Origin: Roseibium litorale
Lineage (GTDB): Bacteria > Pseudomonadota > Alphaproteobacteria > Rhizobiales > Stappiaceae
Reading direction: 5' to 3'
NCBI RefSeq assembly: GCF_014842915.1
Contig: NZ_JACYXI010000020.1
Span: forward strand, 1 to 51,823
DNA: 51,823 nucleotides
The first letter of the stretch is position 1, and each line of letters begins with the position of its first letter. Below the pieces are notes generated by a model. That model was not told the origin of the DNA. It ran no database searches and saw nothing but the letters and a program-made list of their open reading frames with translations. This document shows positions 16,896-25,470 of this stretch, piece by piece. Both the position numbers and the translations under genes were made by a program.

Positions 16896-19259
16896 ATGAG
16901 CAATGCCCATCTGAAGACCATCGAGCAGCGCCTGCTTTGGCTCTCGCACTGGATGATCCACAATGCCAATCACCTGCGGCCGAAGGTCGATGGCATTAAG
17001 GTGGGCGGCCACCAGGCCTCTTCCGCCTCCATGGTCTCTATCATGACGGCGCTCTATTTCTCCGCCCTGAAGCCGGAGGACAGGGTCGCGGTCAAACCGC
17101 ATGCGTCCCCTATCTATCACGCCATGCACTATCTCATGGGCAGCCAGACCCGCGAGAAGATGGAGAACTTCCGCGGCTTTGGCGGGGTGCAGAGCTATCC
17201 GAGCCGCACCAAGGACATCGACGACGTCGATTTCTCCACCGGCTCTGTTGGCCTCGGCGTCGGCATAACCGCCATGGCCTCCATGGTGCAGGACTTCATC
17301 ACCGCCAAGACCTGGGGCAAGGACGCTCCCTTCGGTCGCATGGTGGCTCTCGCAGGTGACGCGGAGCTGGACGAGGGCAATATCTACGAGGTGCTGCAGG
17401 AGGGCTGGAAGAACGACCTGCGCAACACCTGGTGGATCATCGACTATAACCGCCAGTCCCTGGATGGCATCGTGCGCGAAGGACTTTTCGGCAGGGTCGA
17501 GAAAATCTTCGAAGCCTTCGGCTGGGACGTGGTCAAGGTCAAATATGGCGTGCTGCAACGCGCGGCCTTCGAGGAGCCCGGCGGCGGGAAGCTGCGCGCC
17601 TGGATCGATGACTGCCCGAATGCGCAATATTCCGCGCTGACCTATATGGGCGGCGCTGTCTGGCGCAAGCGGCTGATGGACGACCTGGGTGATCAGGGCG
17701 ATGTGACCGCCCTGATCGAGCGCCGCTCGGATTCGGAACTGGCCGCCCTGATGGAGAACCTTGGCGGCAACTGCGTCGAGACCATGGCGGAAGTCTTCGC
17801 CTCGATCACCCATGACCGACCCGTCTGTTTCCTTGCCTACACCATCAAGGGCTGGGGCACGCCGATTGCGGGCCACAAGGACAACCATGGTGGCCTGATG
17901 ACCAAGGCCCAGATGGCCGACTGGCAAAAGCACATGGGCGTTCCGGAAGGCCAGGAATGGGAGCCTTTCGCCACGGTGAAGGACGTCTCCGGCCTCAAGT
18001 CCTTCCTGAAGACCGTTCCTTTCTTTGCGAAGGGCCCGAGACGCTATTCGGATGACCAGCTGTCCGTTCCGGCGATTGCCATCGACACGGAGCGGGATAT
18101 TTCCACGCAGACCGCCTTCGGCAAGATCCTCGATGATCTCGCCAAGGGCAGCAGCGAGCTGGCCTCCCGCATCATGACCACCTCACCGGATGTGACCGGC
18201 ACCACCAGCCTTGGCCCCTGGGTCAACCGGCGCAAGCTCTTTGCCCGCAGCGAAGTCAAGGACGCCTTCATCGAGCACCGCATCCCCTCCACCGCCAAGT
18301 GGAACTTCGCGCCCGAAGGCCAGCATATCGAGCTGGGCATTGCGGAGATGAACCTGTTCCTGCTTCTGGGCGCGGCAGGTCTCTCCCACAGCATCTGGGG
18401 CAAGCGGCTCATTCCCATCGGCACGGTCTATGACCCCTTCGTCTGCCGCGGCCTCGATGCGCTGAATTACGCCTGTTACCAAAACGCCCGCTTCATCATC
18501 GTTGGAACGCCATCGGGCGTGACGCTGGCCCCAGAGGGTGGCGCTCACCAGTCCATCGGCACGCCCTTGATCGGCATGAGCCAGGATGGCATTGCCGCCT
18601 TTGAACCTGCCTTCGCGGATGAACTTGCGGTGATCATGGAATGGGCCTTTGACTATATGCAGCGCGACGGCGAAGGCGATCCGGATGAGCGCACCTGGCT
18701 GCGCGACGACACCGGCGGATCGGTCTATCTGCGCCTGACCACCAAGCCGATCGAACAACCCGTCAGCCGCAGCGACGACGCCTTCCGCCAGGGGGCCGTA
18801 GACGGGGCTTACTGGCTGCGCAAGCCTGGCCCGAATTGCTCTGTCGTGATCGCCTATCAAGGCGCGGTCGCGGATGAAGCCATCGCGGCTGCCGGCATGA
18901 TCGGCGAGACCCGGCGCGACATCGGCGTTCTGGCCGTCACCTCCGCCGACCGGCTCAATGCCGGCTGGACGGCCGCGCAGCGGGAGCGTGCCCGTGGCAA
19001 CCCGAATGCCAGGAGCCATGTAGAAACGCTGCTCGATCCGCTTCCAAGCCACTGCGCCCTCGTGACCGTCATCGACGGTCACCCGGCGACGCTGTCCTGG
19101 CTCGGGGCAGTCGCTGGTCACAAGACCATTCCACACGGGGTGGAGCATTTCGGCCAGACCGGAACCATCGGCGACCTCTACCGCCACTTCCGGATCGACC
19201 GCACCGCCCTCGCCGCCTCTATCAGCCAGCTGACCAGCGGCAAGAAGGCCTTTGCCTGA
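16896..19259 (+). CDS. Large transketolase, AceE-like ThDP enzyme
   Basis: A 787-residue thiamine diphosphate enzyme. The N-terminal domain has NHLRPKVDGIKVGGHQASSASM, a phrase close to homodimeric pyruvate dehydrogenase E1 (AceE), then HASPIYHAMHYLMG. The cofactor motif starts GDAELDEGN (about 153) and ends in DYNRQSLDG. A pyrimidine domain with the ELGIAEMNLFLLLG glutamate (about 480) and a C-terminal transketolase domain follow. Classical TktA is about 660 residues and AceE about 890. No E2/E3 genes are nearby, so transketolase activity is more likely than pyruvate dehydrogenase. It follows the importer by 164 bases and probably has its own promoter. Confidence 0.85.
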   Translation: MSNAHLKTIEQRLLWLSHWMIHNANHLRPKVDGIKVGGHQASSASMVSIMTALYFSALKPEDRVAVKPHASPIYHAMHYLMGSQTREKMENFRGFGGVQSYPSRTKDIDDVDFSTGSVGLGVGITAMASMVQDFITAKTWGKDAPFGRMVALAGDAELDEGNIYEVLQEGWKNDLRNTWWIIDYNRQSLDGIVREGLFGRVEKIFEAFGWDVVKVKYGVLQRAAFEEPGGGKLRAWIDDCPNAQYSALTYMGGAVWRKRLMDDLGDQGDVTALIERRSDSELAALMENLGGNCVETMAEVFASITHDRPVCFLAYTIKGWGTPIAGHKDNHGGLMTKAQMADWQKHMGVPEGQEWEPFATVKDVSGLKSFLKTVPFFAKGPRRYSDDQLSVPAIAIDTERDISTQTAFGKILDDLAKGSSELASRIMTTSPDVTGTTSLGPWVNRRKLFARSEVKDAFIEHRIPSTAKWNFAPEGQHIELGIAEMNLFLLLGAAGLSHSIWGKRLIPIGTVYDPFVCRGLDALNYACYQNARFIIVGTPSGVTLAPEGGAHQSIGTPLIGMSQDGIAAFEPAFADELAVIMEWAFDYMQRDGEGDPDERTWLRDDTGGSVYLRLTTKPIEQPVSRSDDAFRQGAVDGAYWLRKPGPNCSVVIAYQGAVADEAIAAAGMIGETRRDIGVLAVTSADRLNAGWTAAQRERARGNPNARSHVETLLDPLPSHCALVTVIDGHPATLSWLGAVAGHKTIPHGVEHFGQTGTIGDLYRHFRIDRTALAASISQLTSGKKAFA

Positions 19260-19349
19260 GGGGGAGAGGTCTCGTTCCCTCTCCGCAACCCTCGTCAACT
19301 CCGTTCTGAAGGGGGCTGGATAGAAAACCCAGCCTCTCCTCGCGTCGTC

Positions 19350-19370
19350 ATTCCGGGCTTGACCCGGAAT
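19350..19370. repeat. Palindromic intergenic repeat, CTTGA-centred
   Basis: ATTCCGGG and CCCGGAAT flank the loop CTTGA. The same layout recurs with other arm sequences at 32532-32552, 51564-51584 and 51682-51702, always between genes. Confidence 0.8.
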
Positions 19371-19410
19371 CCATGCCGCTTCGCCTCCTTAATGCACTGC
19401 TTTTCCATGA

Positions 19411-19473
19411 GGCGAGGTTACGGCATGGGTGCCATGGTCAAGCCATGGCAGGACGGCGGAGAGGTATTCTCCC
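19411..19473. repeat. Dispersed repeat with CCATGGTCAAGCCATGG core
   Basis: The core CCATGGTCAAGCCATGG (19432-19448) sits in a longer shared block (GCGAGGTTACGGCATGG before it, GGCGGAGAGGT after it). Close copies lie at 51339-51399 (same orientation) and about 51455-51510 (inverted). The right edge reaches the 3' end of lrp. Confidence 0.75.
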
Positions 19474-19474
19474 C

Positions 19475-19939
19475 CTACCCCAGCCGCGACATCTGGCCTT
19501 TGACCCGGCGGACAGCCAGGGAAGACTCAATGGAGGCGACGCCGGGGACTTTGGTGAGGCGGCCGGTCAGGAAGCGCTCGAACTCCTCCATGCTGGAAAC
19601 GGCAACGCGCAGGAGATAGTCCCGCGTTCCCGTCATCAGCCAGCAATCCACTACCTCGGGACAGGCCGCCAGCGCCTTTTCGAAACTCACCAGCCGGTCA
19701 TCGATCTGCTGATCCAGCTTGACCGACAGGAAAGCCGTCAGGCCGAAGCCCATCTTTTCCTCGTCAATGCGGGCCGAGTACCCATTGATGTAGCCTGCAG
19801 TCTCCAGATTGTGGACCCGCCTTGCACAAGGGGTCGGCGACAGGCCCACCCGTTCGCTGAGCTCCTGATGGGTCAGGCGCCCGTTGCGTTGCAATTCGGC
19901 CAATATCCGCCGGTCGGTTTGATCAAGATCGCGCTTCAT
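19475..19939 (-). CDS. Lrp/AsnC-family transcriptional regulator
   Basis: A 154-residue regulator. The N-terminal helix-turn-helix starts LDQTDRRILAELQRNGRLTH and continues to VGLSPTPCARRVHNLETAGYI. The C-terminal RAM/ACT-like ligand domain (about 70-150) contains VVDCWLMTGTRDYLLRVAV, the amino-acid-binding loop of the family. It sits downstream of and on the same strand as the decarboxylase gene, and convergent with the transketolase gene, so either could be a target. It is likely autoregulated (see the inverted repeat at 19958-19987). Confidence 0.92.
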   Translation of the reverse strand: MKRDLDQTDRRILAELQRNGRLTHQELSERVGLSPTPCARRVHNLETAGYINGYSARIDEEKMGFGLTAFLSVKLDQQIDDRLVSFEKALAACPEVVDCWLMTGTRDYLLRVAVSSMEEFERFLTGRLTKVPGVASIESSLAVRRVKGQMSRLG

Positions 19940-19957
19940 CCCGAAAACATGGATGAT

Positions 19958-19987
19958 TCAGCTCAGTTTCTCAACAAAATGAGCTGA
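19958..19987. promoter_or_regulatory. Inverted repeat in front of the lrp gene
   Basis: TCAGCTCA (19958-19965) and TGAGCTGA (19980-19987) are perfect 8-bp arms 14 bases apart, 19 bases upstream of the lrp start. Lrp-family proteins commonly bind such spaced dyads at their own promoters. A terminator of the decarboxylase gene is less likely because no T-run follows. Confidence 0.5.
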
Positions 19988-20091
19988 TTTCATCTGCCGC
20001 ACATGACGGAACGGCTGCCGGACATAAAAAGCCTCATCCGCCAGCGCTGCCTCTCCAGACCCTTGAAGAGACAAGCGCGGGCGGGTTTGCT

Positions 20092-22380
20092 TTATTCGGC
20101 CACGCAGTCAGCGAAGTAATGGATGTGGCCATCCTCGCCGGTTTCCTGCACCAGACCATGAATGTCCGTTTCAAAGCCGGGGCATTTGCGGGCAAATTCC
20201 CGGTTGAACTGAAGATATTCCACGATCTTCCTGTTGAAGACCTCACCCGGAATGAGCAGCGGAATGCCCGGCGGATAGGGTGTCACGAGGCTGGTGGTGA
20301 TCCGGCCTTCCAGTTCATCGATCGGCACGCGCTGGGTGGTGCGGGCCGCGATATTGGCGAAGGCGTCGCTTGGCTTCATCGCAGGCAGATGGTCGCTGAG
20401 GTAGATCTCCGTCGTCAGGCGGGCCACATCGTGCTTTGCATAGAGCGCATGGACATGCTGGCACAGGTCTCTGAGGCCCATCTTCTCGTAGCGCGGCTGC
20501 TTGGCGCAGAATTCCGGCATGGTGCGCCACAGGGGCTGGTTCTTGGCGTAATCGTCCTTGAACTGCTGCAGGGCGGCCAGAAGCGTATTCCACCGGCCCT
20601 TGGTGATGCCAATGGTGAACATGATGAAGAAGCTGTAGAGGCCGGTCTTTTCCACCACGACCCCATGCTCGACCAGATATTTGGTCACGATGGACGCGGG
20701 AATGCCCGTCTCCTCGAAGCGGCCATCGATGTTCAGGCCTGGCGTGATGATGGTCGCCTTGATCGGGTCCAGCATGTTGAAGCCTGGCGCCATGTCGCCA
20801 AAGCCGTGCCATGCATCCTCGCCATCGCGCTGAACGCCTTCGCTATCGGTACGCCGCAGAACCCAGTCCTTGGTCCGGCCGATGCCTTCCTCTTCCAGCT
20901 CTTCCGGTCCCCAGACCTGGAACCACCAGTCGTCCTCGCCGAACTCCTCATCCACCTTGCGCATGGCCCGGCGGAAATCGAGCGCCTCGAGAATGCTTTC
21001 CTCGACCAGCGCCGTGCCGCCCGGCGGCTCCATCATGGCAGCGGCCACATCGCAGCTGGCGATGATGGAATACTGCGGACTGGTGGAGGTGTGCATCAGG
21101 TAGGATTCGTTGAAGAGATGCCGATCCAGCTTGGTGTCTTCGGAATCCTGCACCAGCACATGGCTGGCCTGGCTGATGCCGGCCAGCAGCTTGTGGATCG
21201 ACTGGGTCGCGTAGGTGACCGAGTGCTTTGTCCTGCCGCGCTTGCGGCCCATGGCATGGAACGAGCCGTAGAACGGATGGAAGGCCGCGTGCGGCAGCCA
21301 GGCCTCGTCGAAATGCAGGTTCTCGACATAGCCGTCCAGCATGCCCTTGATGGTCTCGGTGTTGTAGAGCACCCCATCATAGGTCGACTGGGTCAGGGTC
21401 ATGATGCGCGGCTTGACCGTGTCCGCATCAACGCCTTCCAGCAGCGGATTGGCGCGGATCTTTTCCTTGATCGAGCTGATTTCGAATTCGGAATGGGGGA
21501 TCGGGCCGATGATGCCGTAATGGTTGCGGGTCGGCTTCAGGAACACCGGCACCGCGCCGGTCATGATGATCGAATGCAGGATCGACTTGTGGCAGTTGCG
21601 GTCCACCACCACCACGTCGCCCGGTGCTACCGTGTGGTGCCAGACCATCTTGTTGGACGTGGAGGTGCCATTGGTCACGAAGAAGCAGTGATCGGCATTG
21701 AAGATCCGCGCCGCATTGCGCTCGGACGCGCCAATAGCGCCATTGTGGTCCAGCAACTGGCCCAGCTCTTCCACCGCATTGCAGACGTCCGCGCGCAGCA
21801 TGTTTTCACCATAGAACTGGTGATACATCTGACCGATCGGGCTCTTCAGGAAGGCAACGCCGCCGGAGTGACCCGGGCAGTGCCAGGAGTATGACCCGTC
21901 TTCCGCATAATCGAGCAGCGCCTTGAAGAACGGCGGCTGGATGCTCTCCAGATAGCTCTTGGCCTCGCGGATGATGTGCCGGGCGACGAACTCCGGCGTG
22001 TCCTCGAACATATGGATGAAGCCGTGCAGCTCGCGCAGGATGTCATTTGGCAGGTGCCGGCTGGTCTTGGTCTCGCCATAGACATAGATTGGCACTTCCG
22101 CGTTTTTCCAGCGCACTTCCTCAATGAAGTTGCGCAGGTTCAGGACAGCCGGATCCAGATCCGGGCCGGGGCTGAACTCCTCGTCATCGATCGACAGCAC
22201 GAAGGCGCTTGCCCGTGATTGCTGCTGGGCGAACTGGGACAGGTCGCCATAGCTGGTCACGCCCAGAACCTCGAACCCTTCATTCTCAATGGCCTGGGCC
22301 ATGGCCCGGATTCCCAGGCCTGAAGCGTTTTCAGAGCGGAAGTCTTCGTCGATGATGACAATCGGGAAGCGGAACTTCAT
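20092..22380 (-). CDS. Orn/Lys/Arg decarboxylase (PLP fold type I)
   Basis: A 762-residue PLP enzyme with the three-part layout of this class: a receiver-like wing domain (about 1-135), the aminotransferase-fold core with CHKS (VDRNCHKSILHS) and the PLP lysine in TQSIHKLLAGISQASH (about 385), and a C-terminal domain from about 600. It decarboxylates ornithine, lysine or arginine; 762 residues is nearest to the arginine-type enzymes (AdiA 756) but specificity cannot be read by eye. The ATG at 22380 has AGGA eight bases upstream. The diamine product could feed the CASDH/nspC pathway at 48301-50715. Confidence 0.88.
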   Translation of the reverse strand: MKFRFPIVIIDEDFRSENASGLGIRAMAQAIENEGFEVLGVTSYGDLSQFAQQQSRASAFVLSIDDEEFSPGPDLDPAVLNLRNFIEEVRWKNAEVPIYVYGETKTSRHLPNDILRELHGFIHMFEDTPEFVARHIIREAKSYLESIQPPFFKALLDYAEDGSYSWHCPGHSGGVAFLKSPIGQMYHQFYGENMLRADVCNAVEELGQLLDHNGAIGASERNAARIFNADHCFFVTNGTSTSNKMVWHHTVAPGDVVVVDRNCHKSILHSIIMTGAVPVFLKPTRNHYGIIGPIPHSEFEISSIKEKIRANPLLEGVDADTVKPRIMTLTQSTYDGVLYNTETIKGMLDGYVENLHFDEAWLPHAAFHPFYGSFHAMGRKRGRTKHSVTYATQSIHKLLAGISQASHVLVQDSEDTKLDRHLFNESYLMHTSTSPQYSIIASCDVAAAMMEPPGGTALVEESILEALDFRRAMRKVDEEFGEDDWWFQVWGPEELEEEGIGRTKDWVLRRTDSEGVQRDGEDAWHGFGDMAPGFNMLDPIKATIITPGLNIDGRFEETGIPASIVTKYLVEHGVVVEKTGLYSFFIMFTIGITKGRWNTLLAALQQFKDDYAKNQPLWRTMPEFCAKQPRYEKMGLRDLCQHVHALYAKHDVARLTTEIYLSDHLPAMKPSDAFANIAARTTQRVPIDELEGRITTSLVTPYPPGIPLLIPGEVFNRKIVEYLQFNREFARKCPGFETDIHGLVQETGEDGHIHYFADCVAE

Positions 22381-23066
22381 GTAATTTTCCTAACGGGAAA
22401 ACAGGGAGTTGGTAGAGCACTGGCTGGCAGTTCGAGCCGGACTTTTGGACACACTCGTCCTCAATCTGCTCAAGCCATACACCTTCGCATTTCATTCTTC
22501 ATGTCAGACCGCTTCAGCATCCGAAATCTCCTTTGGAGAACACCGGATTTTCATCCTCCCGGTCCGTTCATCAGACTGCATAGCGTTCTTTGCCCCCTTC
22601 TGCAAAAGGAGTGTCAGGCCGTTCAAACAAGGCGGAACAATGACGCGGTCATTTGGCTTGAGGCTTCTTGCCTGCCCTGACATCCGCTGCCACCGCAGGC
22701 GTCCGCAAGAAGTCAATCTGGCCCACATTTGGGCCGGGACAAGGGGCGCATGGGCTTGAGCGCATCAATACGCACAATTTTTGACGAAACGTCACATCAG
22801 TCTCCATTCGACCCAAGCAACTGAAATGAAAGTCTCTTTCAGATCAGAAAAACCGCAGCGCCGCACCCGTCCATCAGAACCAATGATCTTGCCACTTTCT
22901 CGCCATTAACCCTCAGTAATCGCCATTGAATGCGCTCGTCTTTGCTGTTCCGGAAGTTGCAATTATTGCAGCAAATCTGCACCCGGGCAGTGCAGGATCA
23001 CGGCTCTTCTGCCCTGTCCTGAAATGCGCCTGTTTCCAAGCCTTTAGGGCACATTGAGGGATAGAC
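22381..23066. other. Long non-coding stretch between decarboxylase and RlpA genes
   Basis: No gene is convincing on either strand; open frames here lack ribosome binding sites and typical composition. It contains a 49-base stem-loop at 22664-22712. At 22407-22439 there is a tRNA-like scrap: AGTTGGTAGAGCA followed by GTTCGAGCC, but no anticodon arm or acceptor. The divergent promoters of both flanking genes must lie here. Confidence 0.6.
22664..22712 (-). promoter_or_regulatory. Stem-loop in the upstream region of the decarboxylase gene
   Basis: CTTCTTGC (22664-22671) pairs with GCAAGAAG (22705-22712), and GCCTGC (22670-22675) can pair with GCAGGC (22695-22700), giving an extended hairpin about 285 bases ahead of the decarboxylase start. 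Polyamine decarboxylase genes often have regulatory leaders; I cannot match a known one. Confidence 0.3.
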
Positions 23067-23480
23067 ATGAACGTGAGAACGTTTCTCGCTGCAGGCCTTC
23101 TTCTGGCAGCGGCGCCTGGCGCAGCTTTTGCCGCAGATACCTGCGGCAAGGCATCCTGGTACGCGCTTCATTCAAGAACAGCCTCCGGTGAAATGATGAA
23201 GCCGTCCGAACTGACCGCTGCGCACCGGAGCCTGCCGTTTGGAACCCGGGTGAAAGTAACGAATGTCAATAACGGGCGTTCGGTCATCGTGCGGATCAAC
23301 GATCGCGGACCGTTTGTGAAAGGCCGCATCATCGATCTGTCGAAAGGGGCCGCCCAGCATCTGCAATTCGTTGGCAAAGGCGTTTCCAAAGTCTGCATCC
23401 TCACCAATCCGGTGACGGCCTCTCCGGCAAGCGCCCCGGCCCGGAAGCCATTCCTGATCGCGACAGACGACAAGGTCTGA
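23067..23480 (+). CDS. RlpA-like double-psi beta-barrel protein
   Basis: A 137-residue secreted protein with a signal peptide ([17 protein letters not shown]). The RlpA double-psi beta-barrel is recognised by [30 protein letters not shown], the catalytic-type [17 protein letters not shown] motif and VCIL at the end. RlpA proteins cleave naked glycan strands at the septum or act as structural septal proteins. There is no SPOR domain and no lipobox, so this is a short, soluble member. GAGGGA stands before the ATG. Confidence 0.88.
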   Translation: MNVRTFLAAGLLLAAAPGAAFAADTCGKASWYALHSRTASGEMMKPSELTAAHRSLPFGTRVKVTNVNNGRSVIVRINDRGPFVKGRIIDLSKGAAQHLQFVGKGVSKVCILTNPVTASPASAPARKPFLIATDDKV

Positions 23481-23565
23481 TCCTGCAAGGCCTATCTCGA
23501 GACGGCGTCATCGCAGGGGCGATTTTTCAATCAAGCCAGTGCCTTGGCCTGCACGGTTTGAGCGG

Positions 23566-23585
23566 CTTGTGATCAGGCTCACAAG
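23566..23585. promoter_or_regulatory. CRP/FNR-type palindrome between convergent genes
   Basis: CTTGTGA and TCACAAG are perfect 7-bp arms with a 6-base spacer, matching the TGTGA-N6-TCACA consensus of CRP-family sites. It lies between two convergent gene ends, an odd place for an operator, so a simple hairpin is the alternative. Confidence 0.4.
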
Positions 23586-23664
23586 TTGAGTCAATCGATG
23601 CTCTTCAACCGGCCCGTCACGCCGCAGCACTGCAATTCCCCCGTCTGATGACGTTCCGGCGCTA

Positions 23665-24342
23665 TCAGGACGCCAGCTTTAGCAGTGCCTTTGCTGCCGC
23701 TTCGGAGCTGGCCGGATTCTGACCGGTAATGAGCTTGCCGTCCTGAACGACGAATTCACCCCAATCCGCTCCCTTCTGATAGTCCCCGCCCTTGGCCTTT
23801 AGTTCCTCCTCGACCAGGAACGGAACAATGCTGGTCAGCTGGACGCCGTCTTCCTCGCTGTTGGTGAAGCCGGTCACACGGCGGCCCTTGACCAGAGGCT
23901 CACCATTGGCCGCCTTGGCGTGACGCAGCACACCCGGTGCATGGCAGACAAAACCGAGCGGCTTTCCCGCCTCGGCGAAGCCCTCGATCAGCGAAATGGA
24001 GGTTTTGGACTCTGCAAGATCCCATAACGGGCCGTGACCGCCTGGATAGAAGACCGTGTCGAAGTCCTCAGCCTTGACGCTGTCGAGCGGAACTGTATTT
24101 GCCAGTACATTTTGAGCATCCTGATCCGCCTTGAACCGGCGCGTGGCATCCGTCTGTGCCTCCTCATCGTCGCTCTTTGGATCAAGCGGCGGCTGTCCTC
24201 CCGCGGGAGACGCAAGAGTGACGTCCGCACCCGCATCCTTGAAGACGTAATAGGGCGCAGCGAACTCCTCGAGCCAGAAGCCGGTTTTCTTGCCGGTGTC
24301 ACCAAGTTTGTCATGGGATGTCAGGACCATTAGGATCTTCAT
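23665..24342 (-). CDS. DJ-1/PfpI-family protein, Hsp31/glyoxalase III-like
   Basis: A 225-residue type-1 glutamine amidotransferase-like protein. It has the nucleophile elbow GFVCHAPGVL (Cys about 132, His next), the acidic residue in TGFWLEEFAAPYYVF (about 20-34) and the FYPGGHGPLWDL motif. This set fits the Hsp31-like class, known for glutathione-independent glyoxalase (methylglyoxal to lactate) or protein-repair activity. The ATG at 24342 has AAGGAG at good spacing; the longer in-frame extension to 24414 is upstream of it. It is a single gene, convergent with the RlpA-like gene. Confidence 0.88.
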   Translation of the reverse strand: MKILMVLTSHDKLGDTGKKTGFWLEEFAAPYYVFKDAGADVTLASPAGGQPPLDPKSDDEEAQTDATRRFKADQDAQNVLANTVPLDSVKAEDFDTVFYPGGHGPLWDLAESKTSISLIEGFAEAGKPLGFVCHAPGVLRHAKAANGEPLVKGRRVTGFTNSEEDGVQLTSIVPFLVEEELKAKGGDYQKGADWGEFVVQDGKLITGQNPASSEAAAKALLKLAS

Positions 24343-24545
24343 GTCTGCTCCTTGTTTCTTTTTTTCTGCGGGCCCTGAGGTGCTTTTCATCCCTTTTGAG
24401 GCCACACAAGCCAAGGCCTGGCTCGTTTAGATAACGCCTCCGCCGGGCATCGGTTCCAAATGCCCTCACTCACGCCTTGCGGTTGCCCGGAATGCTGGCA
24501 GGTTGCGCAAAAAACATACTTGGAGAGACGGGCCGGACTCTCTAA

Positions 24546-24560
24546 TCTGGTCTGACCAGA
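24546..24560. promoter_or_regulatory. GntR/FadR-type operator in front of allE
   Basis: A perfect inverted repeat TCTGGTC-T-GACCAGA contains TGGT-N3-ACCA, the core recognised by many FadR-subfamily GntR repressors. It lies about 80 bases ahead of allE. No GntR gene is in the window. Confidence 0.6.
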
Positions 24561-24638
24561 CGCCGGATCCGGCGCTCCAGTCAACTCACGCTCACGGCCA
24601 ACCCGCCACTGCCCAAGGTCAACCTCAAGGGACATCTT

Positions 24639-25460
24639 ATGACGACCGGCTCCTATTATGCCGCCCCGGGCGGACATCCGCCCCAGACCCAGCTTCTGAC
24701 AGACCGGGCCATGTTCACCGAAGCCTATGCGGTGATCACCAAGGGAACCCTGCGCGATATCACCACCAGCCGCCTTCCCTTCTGGGACAAGACCCGCCTC
24801 TGGGTTATCGCCCGCCCGCTGTCCGGCTTTGCGGAGACCTTCTCCCAATATGTGATGGAAGTGGAAGCAGGCGGCGGCAGCCAGAAGCCGGAGACCGATC
24901 CGGACGCTCAAGGAGTGCTGTTCGTCGTGGAAGGCGAAATGCGCCTGACCATCGAAGGCGTGGAGCATATTCTCACCGAAGGCGGCTATGCCTATCTGCC
25001 ACCGTCCGCCGTCTGGACGCTGCACAATCAGTCCGGCAAGCCTTTGCGCTTCCATTGGGTCCGCAAGGCCTATGAGCGCGTCGGGGGCCTCGACGTGCCC
25101 CCCGCCTTTGTCACCAATGAAAAGACGATCGCCCCGATCGAAATGCCCGGCACAAATGGCGCCTGGGCCACGACCCGCTTTGTCGAGCCGGATGACCTTC
25201 GCCATGACATGCATGTCAACATCGTCACCCTGAAGCCGGGCGGCGTGATCCCCTTCCCGGAAACCCATGTCATGGAGCATGGCCTCTATGTGCTGGAGGG
25301 CAAGGCAGTCTATAGGCTCAACCAGGACTGGGTGGAAGTGGAAGCGGGCGACTTCATGTGGCTGCGCGCCTTCTGCCCCCAGGCGTGCTACGCAGGCGGT
25401 CCGGAGACTTTCCGCTATCTGCTCTACAAGGACGTCAACCGCCACATGAAGCTGCGCTGA
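24639..25460 (+). CDS. allE: (S)-ureidoglycine aminohydrolase
   Basis: A 273-residue bicupin that converts (S)-ureidoglycine to (S)-ureidoglycolate and ammonia in allantoin breakdown. It begins TTGSYYAAPGGHPPQT, the characteristic opening of this family. Each half has a cupin with a metal or pseudo-metal site: VVEGEMRLTIEG in the first, and PETHVMEHGLYVLEGKAVY in the second, which is the Mn-binding site. It is directly followed by allA after 10 bases, so the two steps are co-expressed. Length fits the E. coli enzyme (261). Confidence 0.92.
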   Translation: MTTGSYYAAPGGHPPQTQLLTDRAMFTEAYAVITKGTLRDITTSRLPFWDKTRLWVIARPLSGFAETFSQYVMEVEAGGGSQKPETDPDAQGVLFVVEGEMRLTIEGVEHILTEGGYAYLPPSAVWTLHNQSGKPLRFHWVRKAYERVGGLDVPPAFVTNEKTIAPIEMPGTNGAWATTRFVEPDDLRHDMHVNIVTLKPGGVIPFPETHVMEHGLYVLEGKAVYRLNQDWVEVEAGDFMWLRAFCPQACYAGGPETFRYLLYKDVNRHMKLR

Positions 25461-25470
25461 GACCGGACTG

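Noticed and set aside
20119..21894. Long open frame opposite the decarboxylase gene
   Set aside because: Antisense shadow; the decarboxylase on the other strand has all family motifs.
22407..22439. tRNA gene
   Set aside because: Only D-arm-like and T-loop-like words are present; no anticodon arm, acceptor stem or complementary T stem can be formed.
22664..22712. Assignment of the stem-loop as the alphaproteobacterial speF leader
   Set aside because: I cannot match the motif, and that leader is known in front of a different, shorter class of ornithine decarboxylase.
22504..22728. Small minus-strand open frame (74 codons) ahead of the decarboxylase gene
   Set aside because: No ribosome binding site, spans the stem-loop, and has no recognisable features.
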